In this document: piece by piece, positions 41,164-56,269 of the stretch
Layout of the letters: each line of letters opens with the position of its first letter
Numbering within the stretch: the stretch's first letter is position 1
From: Ianthella basta
Lineage: Eukaryota > Porifera > Demospongiae > Verongiida > Ianthellidae
DNA length: 64,000 nucleotides
Assembly: GCA_964019415.1 (NCBI GenBank)
Contig: OZ025870.1
Location: forward strand, 4,052,908 to 4,116,907
Reading direction: 5' to 3'
Notes under the pieces: generated by a model
What the model was told of the DNA's origin: nothing
Databases searched by the model: none
Seen by the model: the letters and a program-made list of their open reading frames with translations, nothing else
Position numbers and translations under genes: made by a program

Positions 41164-42482
41164 AAGGAAGCAGACTAGAGTGTGCAAACTACAGAGGAAT
41201 TAGTCTAATGAGTATTGTTGGTAAGGTGTTTGCGAGGGTATTGAATGAGCGGGTGAAGATGGCAACAGTTGACACAGTGATGGACGAGCAAGGAGGTTTC
41301 AGAACTGGCAGGGGGTGCAATGACCAAATTTTTGCAGTCAAGCAAATTGTGGAGAAAACCATTGAGAAAGATAAGAAAACATACATGGCTTTTGTGGATC
41401 TGGAAAAGGCATACGACAATGTAAGCAGGGAAAAGTTGTGGAAAGTGCTATATGCTTATGGGGTGAAAGGAAGGCTGTTAAGGGCAATTCAGGCACTGTA
41501 TGTCAACGGAAGGGCCAAGGTGAAAGTTGGGGAAATGGAATCAGAGTTGTTTGAGGTGCATAGAGGTGTGAGGCAGGGTTGCACTCTCTCACCATGGCTC
41601 TTTAATGTGTTTATCGACAGTGTGACGAGGGAGGCAAGAAGGCAGTTTCTGAGGGAGGTGAAGTTGTCAACTGGTGATGTAGGGCTACTCCTTTTTGCGG
41701 ATGACATGGTGGTAATGGCAGAATCAGTGGAAGGGCTACAGCACAATTTACAGGTGATGAGTGATGTGCTGAGCAGGTGGGAGCTGAGGGTGAATTGGAG
41801 AAAGACTAAAGTGGTGAGGATTGCAAGGAAGAGAGAGGAATGTGAAGTCAAAATTGATGAAGAGGTAATAGAACAGGTAGATGCAATGAAGTACTTGGGT
41901 GTGATGATTAGTAGTGATGGGAGAATGGAGAAGGAAGTAGAGGCAAGGATTGGGGGTGCAACACGGGTGATCGGAGGGTTGAATGATGTAGTACTGAGAA
42001 GGAAGGAATTGAGCAGGAGCACTAAGCTGAAAGTAGTGAATGCCACAGTGATGCCAACATTATTGTACGGTTGTGAGACGTGGACTCTATCTAAGCAGCA
42101 GCAATTGAAAGTGCAGGCCACCCAGATGAAGGTGTTGAGGCAGATCGAAGGTGTGACTAGGTTGGATCGGATGAGAAATGTAGACATTAGGGAGAAGTTG
42201 AGACAAGAAAGTGTTTTGGATGCAGTGAAGAGAAGGCAGGAGAAGTGGAGGGTTAGACTGGAAGAAATGAGCAATGAGAGGTTAACAAAGAAAGTTTTTG
42301 TTGGAGAGATGGAGGGGAAGAGACCAAGAGGAAGACCACGCTCAAGATGGACAGATAATTTTAAATAGCTTCTATATCGTATAACTAACTACTTGCCATG
42401 CTAACATATCAGTGTATAAGTATAGGGATGACCTCCAGTATTGGAGATGTATCCATTTTGGTTATTGAATTGAATTGAATTG
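41164..42482 (+). mobile_element. RTE-like non-LTR retrotransposon, 5'-truncated, inserted in the satellite
   Basis: The insertion is bounded by a 13-bp target duplication (AGATTTGGCAAGA at 41151-41163 and 42483-42495). It ends in a (TTGAA)n tail, as RTE elements do. The frame is open from the left junction to TAG 42366. It shows reverse-transcriptase blocks ANYRGISLMSIVGKVFARVL, FVDLEKAYDNVSREKLW, HRGVRQGCTLSPWLFNVFID and catalytic LLLFADDMVVMAE. The C-terminal region has LYGCETWTLSKQQQLKVQAT and EGKRPRGRPRSRW. Endonuclease and 5' part are missing. The uninterrupted frame suggests a recent insertion. Confidence 0.9.
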
Positions 42483-45400
42483 AGATTTGGCAAGATTAGG
42501 CAAAATATGACAAGGTAAGATTTGGCAAGATTAGGCAAGATATGACAAGTTAAGATTTGGCAAGATATGACAAGGTAAGATTAGGCAAGATTTAGACAAG
42601 ATATGACAAGGTAAGATTAGGCAACATTAGGCAAGATATGAAAAGATAAGATTTTGCAAGATTTGGCAAGATATGACAAGGTAAGATTTGGCAAGATTAG
42701 GCAATATATGGCAAGGTAAGATTTGGCAGTATTTGGCAAGATATGACAAGGTAAGATTTGGCAAGATTTAGCAAGATATGAAAAGGTAAGATTAGGCAAG
42801 ATTTGGTAAGATATGAGAAGGTAAGATTTGGCAAGATTAGGCAAGATATGACAAGGTAAGATTAAGCAAGATTTGGCAAGATATGATAAGGTAAGATTTG
42901 GCAAGATTAGGCAAAATAGGACAAGGTAAGATTTGGCAAGATTAGGCAAGATATGACAAGGTAAGATTTAGCAAGATTTGGCAAGATATGACAAGGTAAG
43001 ATTTGGCAAGATTAGGCAAGATATGACAAGGTAAGATTTGGCAAGATTTGGCAAGATATGACAAGGTAAGATCAGCATGGCAAGATTAGGCAAGATATGA
43101 CAAGGTAAGATTAGGCAAGATTAGGCAACATGACAAGGTAAGATTAAGCAAGATTTGGCAAGATATGACAAAGTAAGATTTGGCAAGATTTGGCAAGATA
43201 TGACAAGGTAAGATTTGGCAAGATTTGGCAACATATGACGAGGTAAGATTAGGCAAGATAAGGCAAGATATGACAAGGTAAGATTTGACAAGATTAGGCA
43301 AGATATGACAAGATAAGATCTGGCAAGATATGACAAGGTAAGATTTGGCAAGATTAGGCAAGATATGACAAGGTAAGATCTGGCAAGATTAGGCAAGATA
43401 TGACAAGGTAAGATTCTGGTAAGATTAGGCAAGATATGACAAGGTAAGATTTGGCAAGATATGACAAGGTAAGATTTAGCAAGATTAAGTAAGATATGAC
43501 AAGGTAAGATCTGGCAAGATATGACAAGGTAAGATTTGGCAAGATTAGGCAAGATATGACAAGGTAAGATTCTAGTAAGATTAGGCAAGATATCACAAGG
43601 TAAGATTTGGCAAGATATGACAAGGTAAGATTTGACAAGATTTGGCAAGATATGACAAGGTAAGATCTGGCAAGATTAGGCAAGATATGAAAAGGTAAGA
43701 TTAGGCAACATTAGGCAAGATATGAAAAGATAAGATTTTGCAAGATTTGGCAAGATATGACAAGGTAAGATATGGCAAAATTTGGCAAGATATTGCAAGG
43801 TAAAATTTGGCAAGATTTGGCAAGATATGACAAGGTAAGATTAAGCAAGATTAGGCAAGATATGACAAGGTAAGATTCGGCAAGATTTGGCAAGATATGA
43901 CAAGGTAAGGTCTGGCAAGATTAGGCAAGATATGACAAGGTAAGATCTGGTAAGATATGACGAGGTATGATCTGGCAAGATATGACAAGGTAAGATCTGG
44001 CAAGATTAGGCAAGATATGACTAAGTAAGATCTTGCAAGATTTGGCTAGATCTGACGAGGTATGATCTGGCAAGATATGATGAGGTAAGATTTGGCAAGA
44101 TTAGGCAAGATTAGGCAAGATATGACAAGGTAGGATTAGGTAAGATTTGGCAAGATATGACAAGGCAAGATCTGGCAAGATATGACAAAGTAAGATTAAG
44201 AAATATTTGGCAAGATATGAGAAGGTAAGATTTGGCTAGATATGACCAGGTAAGATTAAGCAAGATTTGGCAAGATATGACGAGGTAAGATTTGGCAAGA
44301 TTTGGCAAGATATGACAAGGTAAGATCTGGCAAGATTAGGCAAGATATGACAAGGTAAGATCTGGCAAGATATGACGAGGTATGATCTGGCAAGATATGA
44401 CAGGGTAAGATCTGGCAAGATTAGGCAAGATATGACTAGGTAAGATCTTGCAAGATTTGGCAAGATATGACAAGGTATGATCTGGCAAGATATGATGAGG
44501 TAAGATTTGGCAAGATTAGGCAAGATATGACAAGGTAAGATTAAGCAAGATTAGGCAAAATATGACAAGGTAAGATTTGGCAAGATTAGGCAAGATATAA
44601 CAAGGTAAGATTAAGCAAGATTTGGCAAGATATGACCAAGTTAGATTAGGCAAGATTAGACAAGATATGACAAGGTAAGATTAGGCAACATTAAGCAAGA
44701 TATGACAATATAAGATTTTGGCAAGTTTTGGCAAGATATGACAAGGTAAGATTTCGCAAGATTTGGCAAGATATGACAAGGTAAGATTTGGCAAGATTTG
44801 GCAAGATGTGACAAGGTTAGATTATGCAAGATTAGACAAGATATGACAAGGTAAGATTTGGCAAGATATGACAAGGTAAGATTTGGCAAGATTTGGCAAG
44901 ATAAGACAAGGTAAGATTTGGCAAGATTTGGCAAGATATGACAAGGTAAGATTAGGCAAGATTAGACAAGATATGACAAGGTAAGATTAGGCAACCATAT
45001 GCAAGATATGACAAGATAAGATTTGGCAAAATTTGGCAAGATATCACAAGGTAAGATTTGGCAAGATTAGGCAAAATATGACAAGGTAAGATTAGGCAAG
45101 ATTAGACAAGATATGACAAGGTAAGATTAGGCAACATCAGGCAAGATATGACAAGATAAGATTTGACAAGATTTGGCAAGAAAATTTATGACAAAGTAAG
45201 ATTTGGCAAGATTAGGCAAGATATGACAAGGTAAGATTTGGCAAGATTTGGCAAGATATGACAAGGTAAGATTTGGCAAGATTTAGCAAGATATGACAAG
45301 GTAAGATTTGGCAAGATTAGGCAAAATATGACAAGGTAAGATTTGGCAAGATTAGGCAAGATATGACAAGATAAGATTCGGCAAGATATGACAAGGTAAG

Positions 45401-48400
45401 ATTAGGCAAGATTAGACAAGATATGACAAGGTATGATTAGGCAACTTTAGGCAAGATATGACAATATAAGATTTGGCAAGATTTGGCAAGATATGACTAT
45501 GTAAGATTTGGTAAGATTTAACAAGATATGACACGGTAAGATTTGGCAAGATTTAGCAAGATATGACAAGGTAAGAATTGGCAAGATTAGGCAAAATATG
45601 ACAACGTAAGATTTGGCAAGATTGGGCAAGTTATGACAAGGTAAGATTTGGCAAGATTTGGCAAGATATGACAAGGTAAGATTAGGCAAGATTAGACAAG
45701 ATATGACAAGGTAAGATTAGGCAACATTAGGCAAGATATGACAAGATAAGATTTGGCAAGATTTGGCAAGATATGACAAGGTAAGATTTGACAAGATTAG
45801 GCAAGATATGACAAGGTAAGATTTGGCAAGATTTAGCAAGATATGACAAGGTAAGAATTGGCAAGATTAGGCAAAATATGACAAGGTAAGATTTGGCAAG
45901 ATTAGGCAAGATATGACAATATAAGATTTGGCAAGATTTGGCAAGATATGACAATATAAGATTTGGCAAGATTTGGCAAGATATGACTAGGTAAGATTTG
46001 GCAAGGTTAGGCAAGATTTGACAAGGTAAGATTTGGTAAGATTTGGTAAGATATGACAAGGTAAGATTTGGCAAGATTTAGCAAGATATGACAATGTAAG
46101 ATTAAGCAAGATTTGGCAATATATGAGAAGGTAAGATTTGGCAAGATTAGGCAAGATATGACAAGGTAAGATTTGGCAAGATTAGGCAAGATGTGACAAG
46201 GTAAGATTTGGCAAGATTTGGCAAGATATGACAAGGTAAGATTAAGCAAGATTATGCAAGATATGACAAGGTAAGATTAAGCAAGATTTGGCAAGATATG
46301 ACAAGGTAAGATTTGGCAAGATTAGGCAAAATATGACAAGATAAGATTTGGCAAGATTTGGCAAGATATGACAAGGTAAGATTTGGCAAGACTTGGCAAC
46401 ATATGACGAGGTAAGATTAGGCAAGTTAAGGCAAGATATGGCAAGGTAAGATATGGCAAGATATGACAAGGTAAGGTTTGGCAAGATAAGGCAAGATATG
46501 AAAAGGCAAGATCAGGCAAGATATGACAAGGTAAGATTTGGCAAGATTAGGCAAAATATGACAAGGTAAGATTTGGCAAGATTAGGCAAAATATGACAAG
46601 GTAAGATTTGGCAAGATTAAACAAGATATGACAAGGTAAGATTTGGCAAGATTTGGCATGATATGACAAGGTAAGATTAGGCAAGATTAGACAAGATATG
46701 ACAAGGTATGATTAGGCAACTTTAGTCAAGATATGACAATATAAGATGTGGCAAGATTTGGCAAGATATGACTAGGTAAGATTTGGCAAGGTTAGGCAAG
46801 ATTTGACAAGGTAAGATTTGGTAAGATTTGGTAAGATATGACAAGGTAAGATTTGGCAAGATTTAGCAAGATATGACAATGTAAGATTAAGCAAGATTTG
46901 GCAATATATGAGAAGGTAAGATTTGGCAAGATTAGGCAAGATATGACAAGGTAAGATTTGGCAAGATTAGGCAAGATGTGACAAGGTAAGATTTGGCAAG
47001 ATTTGGCAAGATATGACAAGGTAAGATTAAGCAAGATTATGCAAGATATGACAAGGTAAGATTAAGCAAGATTTGGCAAGATATGACAAGGTAAGATTTG
47101 GCAAGATTAGGCAAAATATGACAAGGTAAGATTTGGCAAGATTAAACAAGATATGACAAGGTAAGATTTGGCAAGATTTGGTAACATATGACGAGGTAAG
47201 ATTAGGCAAGATTTGGCAAGATATGACAAGGTAATATTTGGCAAGATTAGGCAAGATATGACAAGGTAAGATTTGGCAAGATTTGGCAAGATATGACAAA
47301 ATAAGATTAAGCAAGATTATGCAAGATATGACAAGGTAAGATTAAGCAAGATTTGGCAAGATATGACAAGGTAAGATTTGGCAAGGTAATATTTGGCAAG
47401 ATTAGGCAAGATATGACAAGGTGAGATATGGCAAGATATGACAAGGTAAGGTTTGGCAAGATAAGGCAAGATATGAAAAGGCAAGATCAGGCAAGATATG
47501 ACAAGGTAAGATTTGGCAAGATTAGGCAAGATATGACAAGGTAAGATTTGGCAAGATTAGACAAGATATGACAAGGTAAGATTTGGCAAGAATTGGCAAG
47601 ATATGACAAGGTAAGAATTGGCAAGATTTAGCAAAATATGACAAGGTAAGAATTGGCAAGATTAGGCAAAATATGACCAGGTAAGATTTGGCAAGATTAG
47701 GCAAGATATGACAAGATAAGATTCGGCAAGATAAGACAAGGTAAGATTAGGCAAGATTAGACAAGATATGACAAGGTATGATTAGGAAACTTTAGGCAAG
47801 GTATGACAATATAAGATTTGGCAAGATTTGGCAAGATATGACTAGGTAAGATTTGGCAAGGTTAGGCAAGATTTGACAAGGTAAGATTTGGCAAGATTAG
47901 GCAAGATATGACAAGGTAAGATTAAGCAAGATTATGCAAGATATGACAAGGTAAGATTAAGCAAGATTTGGCAAGATATGACAAGGTAAGATTTGGCAAG
48001 ATTAGGCAAAATATGACAAGGTAAGATTTGGCAAGATTAAACAAGATATGACAAGGTAAGATTTGGCAAGATTTGGTAACATATGACGAGGTAAGATTAG
48101 GCAAGATTTGGCAAGATATGACAAGGTAAGATTTGGCAAGATTAGGCAAGATATGACAAGGTAAGATTTGGCAAGATTTGGCAAGATATGACAAAATAAG
48201 ATTAAGCAAGATTATGCAAGATATGACAAGGTAAGATTAAGCAAGATTTGGCAAGATATGACAAGGTAAGATTTGGCAAGGTAATATTTGGCAAGATTAG
48301 GCAAGATATGACAAGGTAAGATATGGCAAGATATGACAAGGTAAGGTTTGGCAAGATAAGGCAAGATATGAAAAGGCAAGATCAGGCAAGATATGACAAG

Positions 48401-51400
48401 GTAAGATTTGGCAAGATTAGGCAAGATATGACAAGGTAAGATTTGGCAAGATTAGACAAGATATGACAAGGTAAGATTTGGCAAGAATTGGCAAGATATG
48501 ACAAGGTAAGAATTGGCAAGATTTAGCAAAATATGACAAGGTAAGAATTGGCAAGATTAGGCAAAATATGACCAGGTAAGATTTGGCAAGATTAGGCAAG
48601 ATATGACAAGATAAGATTCGGCAAGATAAGACAAGGTAAGATCAGGCAAGATTAGACAAGATATGACAAGGTATGATTAGGAAACTTTAGGCAAGGTATG
48701 ACAATATAAGATTTGGCAAGATTTGGCAAGATATGACTAGGTAAGATTTGGCAAGGTTAGGCAAGATTTGACAAGGTAAGATTTGGCAAGATTAGGCAAG
48801 ATATGACAAGGTAAGATTTGGCAAGATTTGGCAAGATATGACAAGGTAAGATTTGGCAAGATTAGGCAAGATATGACAAGGTAAGATTTGGCAAGATTAG
48901 GCAAGATATGACAAAATAAGATTAAGCAAGATTATGCAAGATATGACAAGGTAAGATTAAGCAAGATTTGGCAAGATATGACAAGGTAAGATTTGGCAAG
49001 ATTAGGCAAAATATGACAAGGTAAGATTTGGCAAGATTGAACAAGATATGACAAGGTAAGATTTGGCAAGATTTGGCATGATATGACAAGGTAAGATTAG
49101 GCAAGATTAGACAAGATATGACAAGGTATGATTAGGCAACTTTAGTCAAGATATGACAATATAAGATTTGGCAAGATTTGGCAAGATATGACTAGGTAAG
49201 ATTTGGCAAGGTTAGGCAAGATTTGACAAGGTAAGATTTGGTAAGATTTGGTAAGATATGACAAGGTAAGATTTGGCAAGATTTAGCAAGATATGACAAT
49301 GTAAGATTAAGCAAGATTTGGCAATATATGAGAAGGTAAGATTTGGCAAGATTAGGCAAGATATGACAAGGTAAGATTTGGCAAGATTAGGCAAGATGTG
49401 ACAAGGTAAGATTTGGCAAGATTTGGCAAGATATGACAAGGTAAGATTAAGCAAGATTATGCAAGATATGACAAGGTAAGATTAAGCAAGATTTGGCAAG
49501 ATATGACAAGGTAAGATTTGGCAAGATTAGGCAAAATATGACAAGGTAAGATTTGGCAAGATTAAACAAGATATGACAAGGTAAGATTTGGCAAGATTTG
49601 GCAACATATGACGAGGTAAGATTAGGCAAGTTAAGGCAAGATATGGCAAGGTAATATTTGGCAAGATTAGGCAAGATATGACAAGGTAAGATATGGCAAG
49701 ATATGACAAGGTAAGGTTTGGCAAGATAAGGCAAGATATGAAAAGGCAAGATCAGGCAAGATATGACAAGGTAATATTTGGCAAGATTAGGCAAGATATG
49801 ACAAGGTAAGATTTGGCAAGATTTGGCAAAATATGACAAGGTAAGATTTGGCAAGATTTGACAAGATATGACAAGGTAACAATAAGCAAGATTTGGCAAG
49901 ATATGACAAGGTAAGATTTGGCAAGATTAGGGAAGATATGACAAGGTAAGATTTGGCAAGATTTGGCAAGATATGCCAAGGTAAGATTAGGCAAGATTTA
50001 GACAAGATATGACAAGATAAGATTAGGCAACATTAGGCAAGATATGACAAGGTAAGATTTTGCAAGATTTGGCAAGATATGACAAGGTAAGATTTGGCAA
50101 GATTAGGCACTATATGGCAAGGTAAGATTTGGCAAGATTTAGCAAGATATGACAAGGTAAGATTAGGCAAGATTTGGCAGGATATGACAAGGTAAGATTT
50201 GGCAAGATTAAACAAGATATGACAAGGTAAGATTTGGCAAGATTTGGCAAGATATGACAAGGTAAGATTAGGCAAGATTAGACAAGATATGACAAGGTAT
50301 GATTAGGCAACTTTAGGCAAGATACGACAATATAAGATTTGGCAAGATTTGGCAAGATATGACTAGGTAAGATTTGGCAAGGTTAGGCAAGATTTGACAA
50401 GGTAAGATTTGGAAAGATTAGACAAGACATGACAAGGTAAGATTTGGCAAGATTTAGCAAGCTAGGACAAGGTAAGATTTCGCAAGATTTGGCAAGATAT
50501 GACAAGGTAAGATTTGGCAAGATTAGGCAAGATATGACAAGGTAAGATTTGGCAAGATTAGGCAAGATGTGACAAGGTAAGATTAGGCAAGATTAGACAA
50601 GATATGACAAGGTATGATTAGGCAACTTTAGGCAAGATATGACAATATAAGATGTGGCAAGATTTGGCAAGATATGACTAGGTAAGATTTGGCAAGGTTA
50701 GGCAAGATTTGACAAGGTAAGATTTGGTAAGATTTGGTAAGATATGACAAGGTAAGATTTGGCAAGATTTCGCAAGATATGACAATGTAAGATTAAGCAA
50801 GATTTGGCAATATATGAGAAGGTAAGATTTGGTAAGATTAGGCAAGATATGACAAAGTAAGATTAAGCAAGATTTGGCAAGATATGACAAGGTAAGATTT
50901 GGCAAGATTAGGCAAAATATGACAAGGTAAGATTTGGCAAGATTTAACAAGATATGACAAGGTAAGATTTGGCAAGATTTGGTAAGATATGACAAGGTAA
51001 GATTAGGCAAGATTAGACAAGATATGACAAGGTAAGATTAGGCAACATTAGGCAAGATATGACAAGATAAGATCTGGTAAGATTTGGCAAGTTATGACAG
51101 GGTAAGATGTGGCAAGATTGGGCAAGATGTGACAAGGTAAGATTTGGCAATTTGGCAAGATATGACAAGGTAAGATTAAGCAAGATTATGCAAGATATGA
51201 CAAGGTAAGATTAAGCAAGATTTGGCAAGATATGACAAGGTAAGATTTGGCAAGATTAGGCAAAATATGACAAGGTAAGATTTGGCAAGATTTGGTAAGA
51301 TATGACAAGGTAAGATTTGGCAAGATTTGGTAAGATATGACAAGGTAAGATTAGGCAAGATTAGACAAGATATGACAACTGAAGGTAAGATTAGGCAACA

Positions 51401-54400
51401 TTAGGCAAGATATGACAAGATAAGATTTGGTAAGATTTAGCAAGTTATGACAAGGTAAGATTTGGCAAGAATAGGCAAGATATGACAAGGTAAGATTTGG
51501 CTAGAATTAGCAAGATATGACAAGGTAAGATTTGGCAAGATTTGGCAAGATATGACAAGGTAAGATTTGGCAAGATTTGGCAAGATATGACAAGGTAAGA
51601 TTAAGCAAGATTTGGCAAGATATGATGAGGTAAGATTTGGCAACATTTGGCAAGATATGACAAGGTAAGATTTGGCAAGATATGACAAGGTAAGATTTGG
51701 CAAGATTTAATTGGCAAGATATGACAAGGTAAGATTAAGCAAGATTTGGCAAGATATGACGAGGTAAGATTTGGCAACATTTGGCAAGATATGACAAGGT
51801 AAGATCTGGCAAGATATGACAAAGTAAGATTTGGCAAGATAAGGCAAGATATGAAAAGGTAAGATTTGACTAGATTTGGCAAGATATGTCAAGGTAAGAT
51901 CTGCATGGCAAGATTAGTCAAGATATGACAAGGTAAGATTAGGCAAGATTAGGCAACATGACAAGGTAAGATCAAGCAAGATTTGGCAACATATGACGAG
52001 GTAAGATTAGGCAAGTTAAGGCAAGATATGGCAAGGTAAAATTTGACAAGATTAGGCAAGATATGACAAGGTAAGATCTGGCAAGATATGACAAGGTAAG
52101 ATTCTGGCAAGATTAGGCAAAATATGACAAGGTAAGATCTGGCAAGATATGACAAGGTAAGATTCTGGCAAGATTAGGCAAGATATGACAAGGTAAGATT
52201 TGGCAAGATTTGGCAAAATATGACAAGGTAAGATTTGGCAAGATTTGGCAATATATGACAAGGTAACATTAAGCAAGATTTGGCAAGATATGACACGGTA
52301 AGATTTGGCAAGATTAGGGAAGATATGACAAGGTAAGATTTGGCAAGATTTGGCAAGATATGCCAAGGTAAGATTTGGCAAGATTTAGACAAGATATGAC
52401 AAGGTAAGATTAGGCAACATTAGGCAAGATATGACAAGGTAAGATTTTGCAAGATTTGGCAAGATATGACAAGGTAAGATTTGGCAAGATTAGGCACTAT
52501 ATGGCAAGGTAAGATTTGGCAAGATTTAGCAAGATATGACAAGGTAAGATTAGGCAAGATTTGGCAGGATATCTGAAGGTTAGATTTGGCAAGATTAGGC
52601 AAGATATGACAAGGTAAGATTAAGCAAGATGTGGGAAGAGATTAGGCAAGATATGACAAGGTAAGATTTGGCAAAATTTGGCAAAATATGACAAAGTAAG
52701 ATTTGACAAGATTAGGCAAGATATGACAAGGTAAGATTTGGCAAGATTTGGCAAGATATGACTAGGTAAGATTAGGCAACATTAGGCAAGATATGACAAG
52801 GTAAGATTTTGCAAGATTTGGCAAGATATGACAAGGTAAGATTTGGCAAGATTAGGCACTATATGGCAAGGTAAGATTTGGCAAGATTTAGCAAGATATG
52901 ACAAGGTAAGATTAGGCAAGATTTGGCAGGATATGAGAAGGTTAGATTTGGCAAGATTAGGCAAGATATGACAAGGTAAGATTAAGCAAGATGTGGGAAG
53001 AGATTAGGCAAGATATGACAAGGTAAGATTTGGCAAAATTTGGCAAAATATGACAAGGTAAGATTTGACAAGATTGGGCAAGATATGACAAGGTAAGATT
53101 TGGCAAGATTTGGCAAGATATGACTAGGTAAGATTAGGCAAGATTAGACAAGATATGACAATGTATGATTCTGGCAAGATTAGGCAAGATATGACAAGGT
53201 AAGATCTGGCAAGATATGACAAGGTAAGATTTGGCAAGATTTGGCAAGATATGACGAGGTAAGATTTTTCAAGATTTGGCAACATATGACAAGGTAAGAT
53301 TAAGCAATATTTGGCAAGATATGACAAGGTAAGATTTGGCAAGATTAGGCAAAATATGACAAGGTAAGATTTGGCAAGATTAGGCAATATATGGCAAGGT
53401 AAGATTTGGCAAGATTTGGCAAGACATGACAAGGTAAGATTTGGCAAGATTTAGCAAGATATGACAAGGTAAGATCTGGCAAGATTTGGCAAGATATGAG
53501 AAGGCAAGATTTAGCAAGATTAGGCAAGATATGACAAGGTAAGATTAAGCAAGATTTGGCAAGATATGACGAGGTAAGATTAAGCAAGATTTGGCAAGAT
53601 ATGACAAGGTAAGATTTGGCAAGATTAGGCAAAATATGACAAGATAAGATTTGGCAAGATTAGGCAAGATATGACAAGGTAAGATTTGGCAAGATTTGGC
53701 AAGATATGACATGGTAAGATTTGGCAAGATTTGGCAAGATATGACAAGGTAAGATTAAGCAAGATTTGGCTAGATATGACGAGGTAAGATTTGGCAAGAT
53801 TTGGCAAAATATGACAAGGTAAGATTTGGCAAGATTAGGCAAGATATGACAAGGTAAGATTTGGCAAGATTTGGCAAAATATGACAAGGCAAGATTTGGC
53901 AAGATTAGGCAAGATATGACTAGGTAAGATTAGGCAAGATTAGACAAGATATGACAATGTAAGATTCTGGCAAGATTAGGCAAGATATGACAAGGTAAGA
54001 TCTGGCAAGATATGACAAGGTAAGATTTCGCAAGATTTGGCAAGATATGACGAGGTAAGATCTTTCAAGATTTGGCAAGATATGACAAGGTAAGATTAAG
54101 CAATATTTGGCAAGATATGACAAGGTAAGATTTGGCAAGATTAGGCAAAATATGACAAGGTAAGATTTGGCAAGATTAGGCAATATATGGTAAGGTAAGA
54201 TTTGGCAAGATATGGCAAGACATGACAAGGTAAGATTTGGCAAGATTTAGCAAGATATGACAAGGTAAGATCTGGCAAGATTTGGCAAGATATGAGAAGG
54301 CAAGATTTAGCAAGATTAGGCAAGATATGACATGGTAAGATTAAGCAAGATTTGGCAAGATATAACGAGGTAAGATTAAGCAAGATTTGGCAAGATATGA

Positions 54401-56143
54401 CAAGGTAAGATTTGGCAAGATTAGGCAAAATATGACAAGATAAGATTTGGCAAGATTAGGCAAGATATGACAAGGTAAGATTTGGCAAGATTTGGCAAGA
54501 TATGACAAGGTAAGATTTGGCAAGGTTAGGCAAGATATGACAAGGTAAGATTTGGCAAGATTTGGCAAGATATGACAAGGTAAGATTTGGCAAGATTAGG
54601 CAACATGACAAGGTAAGATTTGGCAAGATTTGGCAAGATATGACAAGGTAAGATTTGGCAAGATTTGGCAAGATATGACAAGGTAAGATTTGGCAAGATT
54701 TGGCAACATATGACGAGGTAAGATTAGGCAAGATAAGGCAAGATATGACAAGGTAAGATTTGACAAGATTGGGCAAGATATGACAAGGTAAGATCTGGCA
54801 AGATATGACAAGGTACGATTTGGCAAGATTATACAAGATATGACAATGTAAGATCTGGCGAGATATGACAAGGTAAGATTCTGGTAAAATTAGGCAAGAT
54901 ATGACAAGGTAAGATCTGGCAAGATATGATATGGTAAGATTTGGCAAGATTTGGCAAGATATGACAAGGTAAGATCTGGCAAGATTAGGCAAGATATGAC
55001 AAGGTAGAATTAAGCAAGATTTGGCAAGGTATTGAAGGTACGATTTGGCAAGATTTTGCAAGATATGACAAGGTAAGATTTGGCAAAATTGGGCAAGATA
55101 ATGCAAGGTATAATTTGGCAAGATTTGGCAAGATGTGACAAGGTAAGATTAAGCAAGATTAGGCAAGATATGACAAGGTAAGATCTGGCAAGATTAGGCA
55201 AGATATGACAAGGTAAGATCTGGCAAGATTAGGTAAGATATGACAAGGTAAGATCTGGTAAGATATGACGAGGTATGATCTGGCAAGATATGACAAGGTA
55301 AGATCTGGCAAGATTAGGCAAGATATGACTAGGTAAGATCTTGCAAGATTTGGCAAGATCTGACGAGGTATGATCTGGCAAGATATGATGAGGTAAGATT
55401 TGGCAAGATTAGGCAAGATATGACAAGGTAGGATTAGGCAAGATTAGGCAAGATATGACAAGGTAGGATTAGGCAAGATTTGGCAAGATATGACAAGGCA
55501 AGATCTGGCAAGATATGACAGAGTAAAATTAAGAAATATTTGGCAAGATATGAGAAGGTAAGATTTGGCAAGATTTGGCAAGATATGACAACGTAAGATT
55601 AAGCAAGATTTGGCAAGATATGATGAGGTAAGATTTGGCAAGATTTGGCAAGATATGACAAGGTAAGATCTGGCAAGATTAGGCAAGATATGACAAGGTA
55701 AGATCTGGCAAAATATGACGAGATATGATCTGGCAAGATATGACAGGGTAAGATCTGGCAAGATTAGGCAAGATATGGCTAGGTAAGATCTTGCAAGATT
55801 TGGCAAGATATGACGAGGTATGATCTGGCAAGATATGATGAGGTAAGATTTGGCAAGATTAGGCAAGATATGACAAGGTAAGATTAACTTAAGCAAGATT
55901 TGGCAAGATATGACAAGGTAAGATTAAGCAAGATTTGGTAAGATATGACACGGTAAGATTTGGCAAGATTTGGCAAGATATGACCAGGTAAGATTAAGCA
56001 AGATTAGGCAAAATATGACAAGGTAAGATTTGGCAAGATTAGGCAAGATATGACAAGGTAAGATTTGGCAAGATTTGGCAAGATATGACAAGGTAAGATT
56101 AGGCAAGATTAGACAAGATATGACAAGGTAAGATTAGGCAACA
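42483..56143. repeat. 35-bp satellite array, block 2
   Basis: The same unit as block 1. Higher-order periodicities include 895 bp (47027-47704 recurs at 47922-48599), 785 bp (46007-46249 recurs at 46792-47034), 362 bp (52420-52602 with 52782-52964) and 796 bp (53124-53632 with 53920-54428). A subset near 43880-44500 and 55160-55890 carries GATGAGG and TATGATCTGG variants. This patchwork shows local, repeated segmental amplification rather than uniform homogenisation. Confidence 0.97.
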
Positions 56144-56269
56144 ATCAATCAATCAATCAATCACCACAGCTTATCTCCCATGCAGGAGGTCGCCGTTATC
56201 TTTACAATCAATCAATCAATCAATCACCACAGCTTATCTTCTATGCAGGAGGTCGCCGCTATCTTTACA
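56143..56269 (-). repeat. Duplicated 3'-end unit of the RTE-like element
   Basis: Two tandem copies of about 63 bp each carry an ATCA(n) run, CACCACAGCTTATCT and GCAGGAGGTCGCCG. They differ by a few bases (TCCCATG against TTCTATG; CCGTT against CCGCT). Tandem 3' ends with simple-repeat tails are a known feature of some RTE families. Confidence 0.85.
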
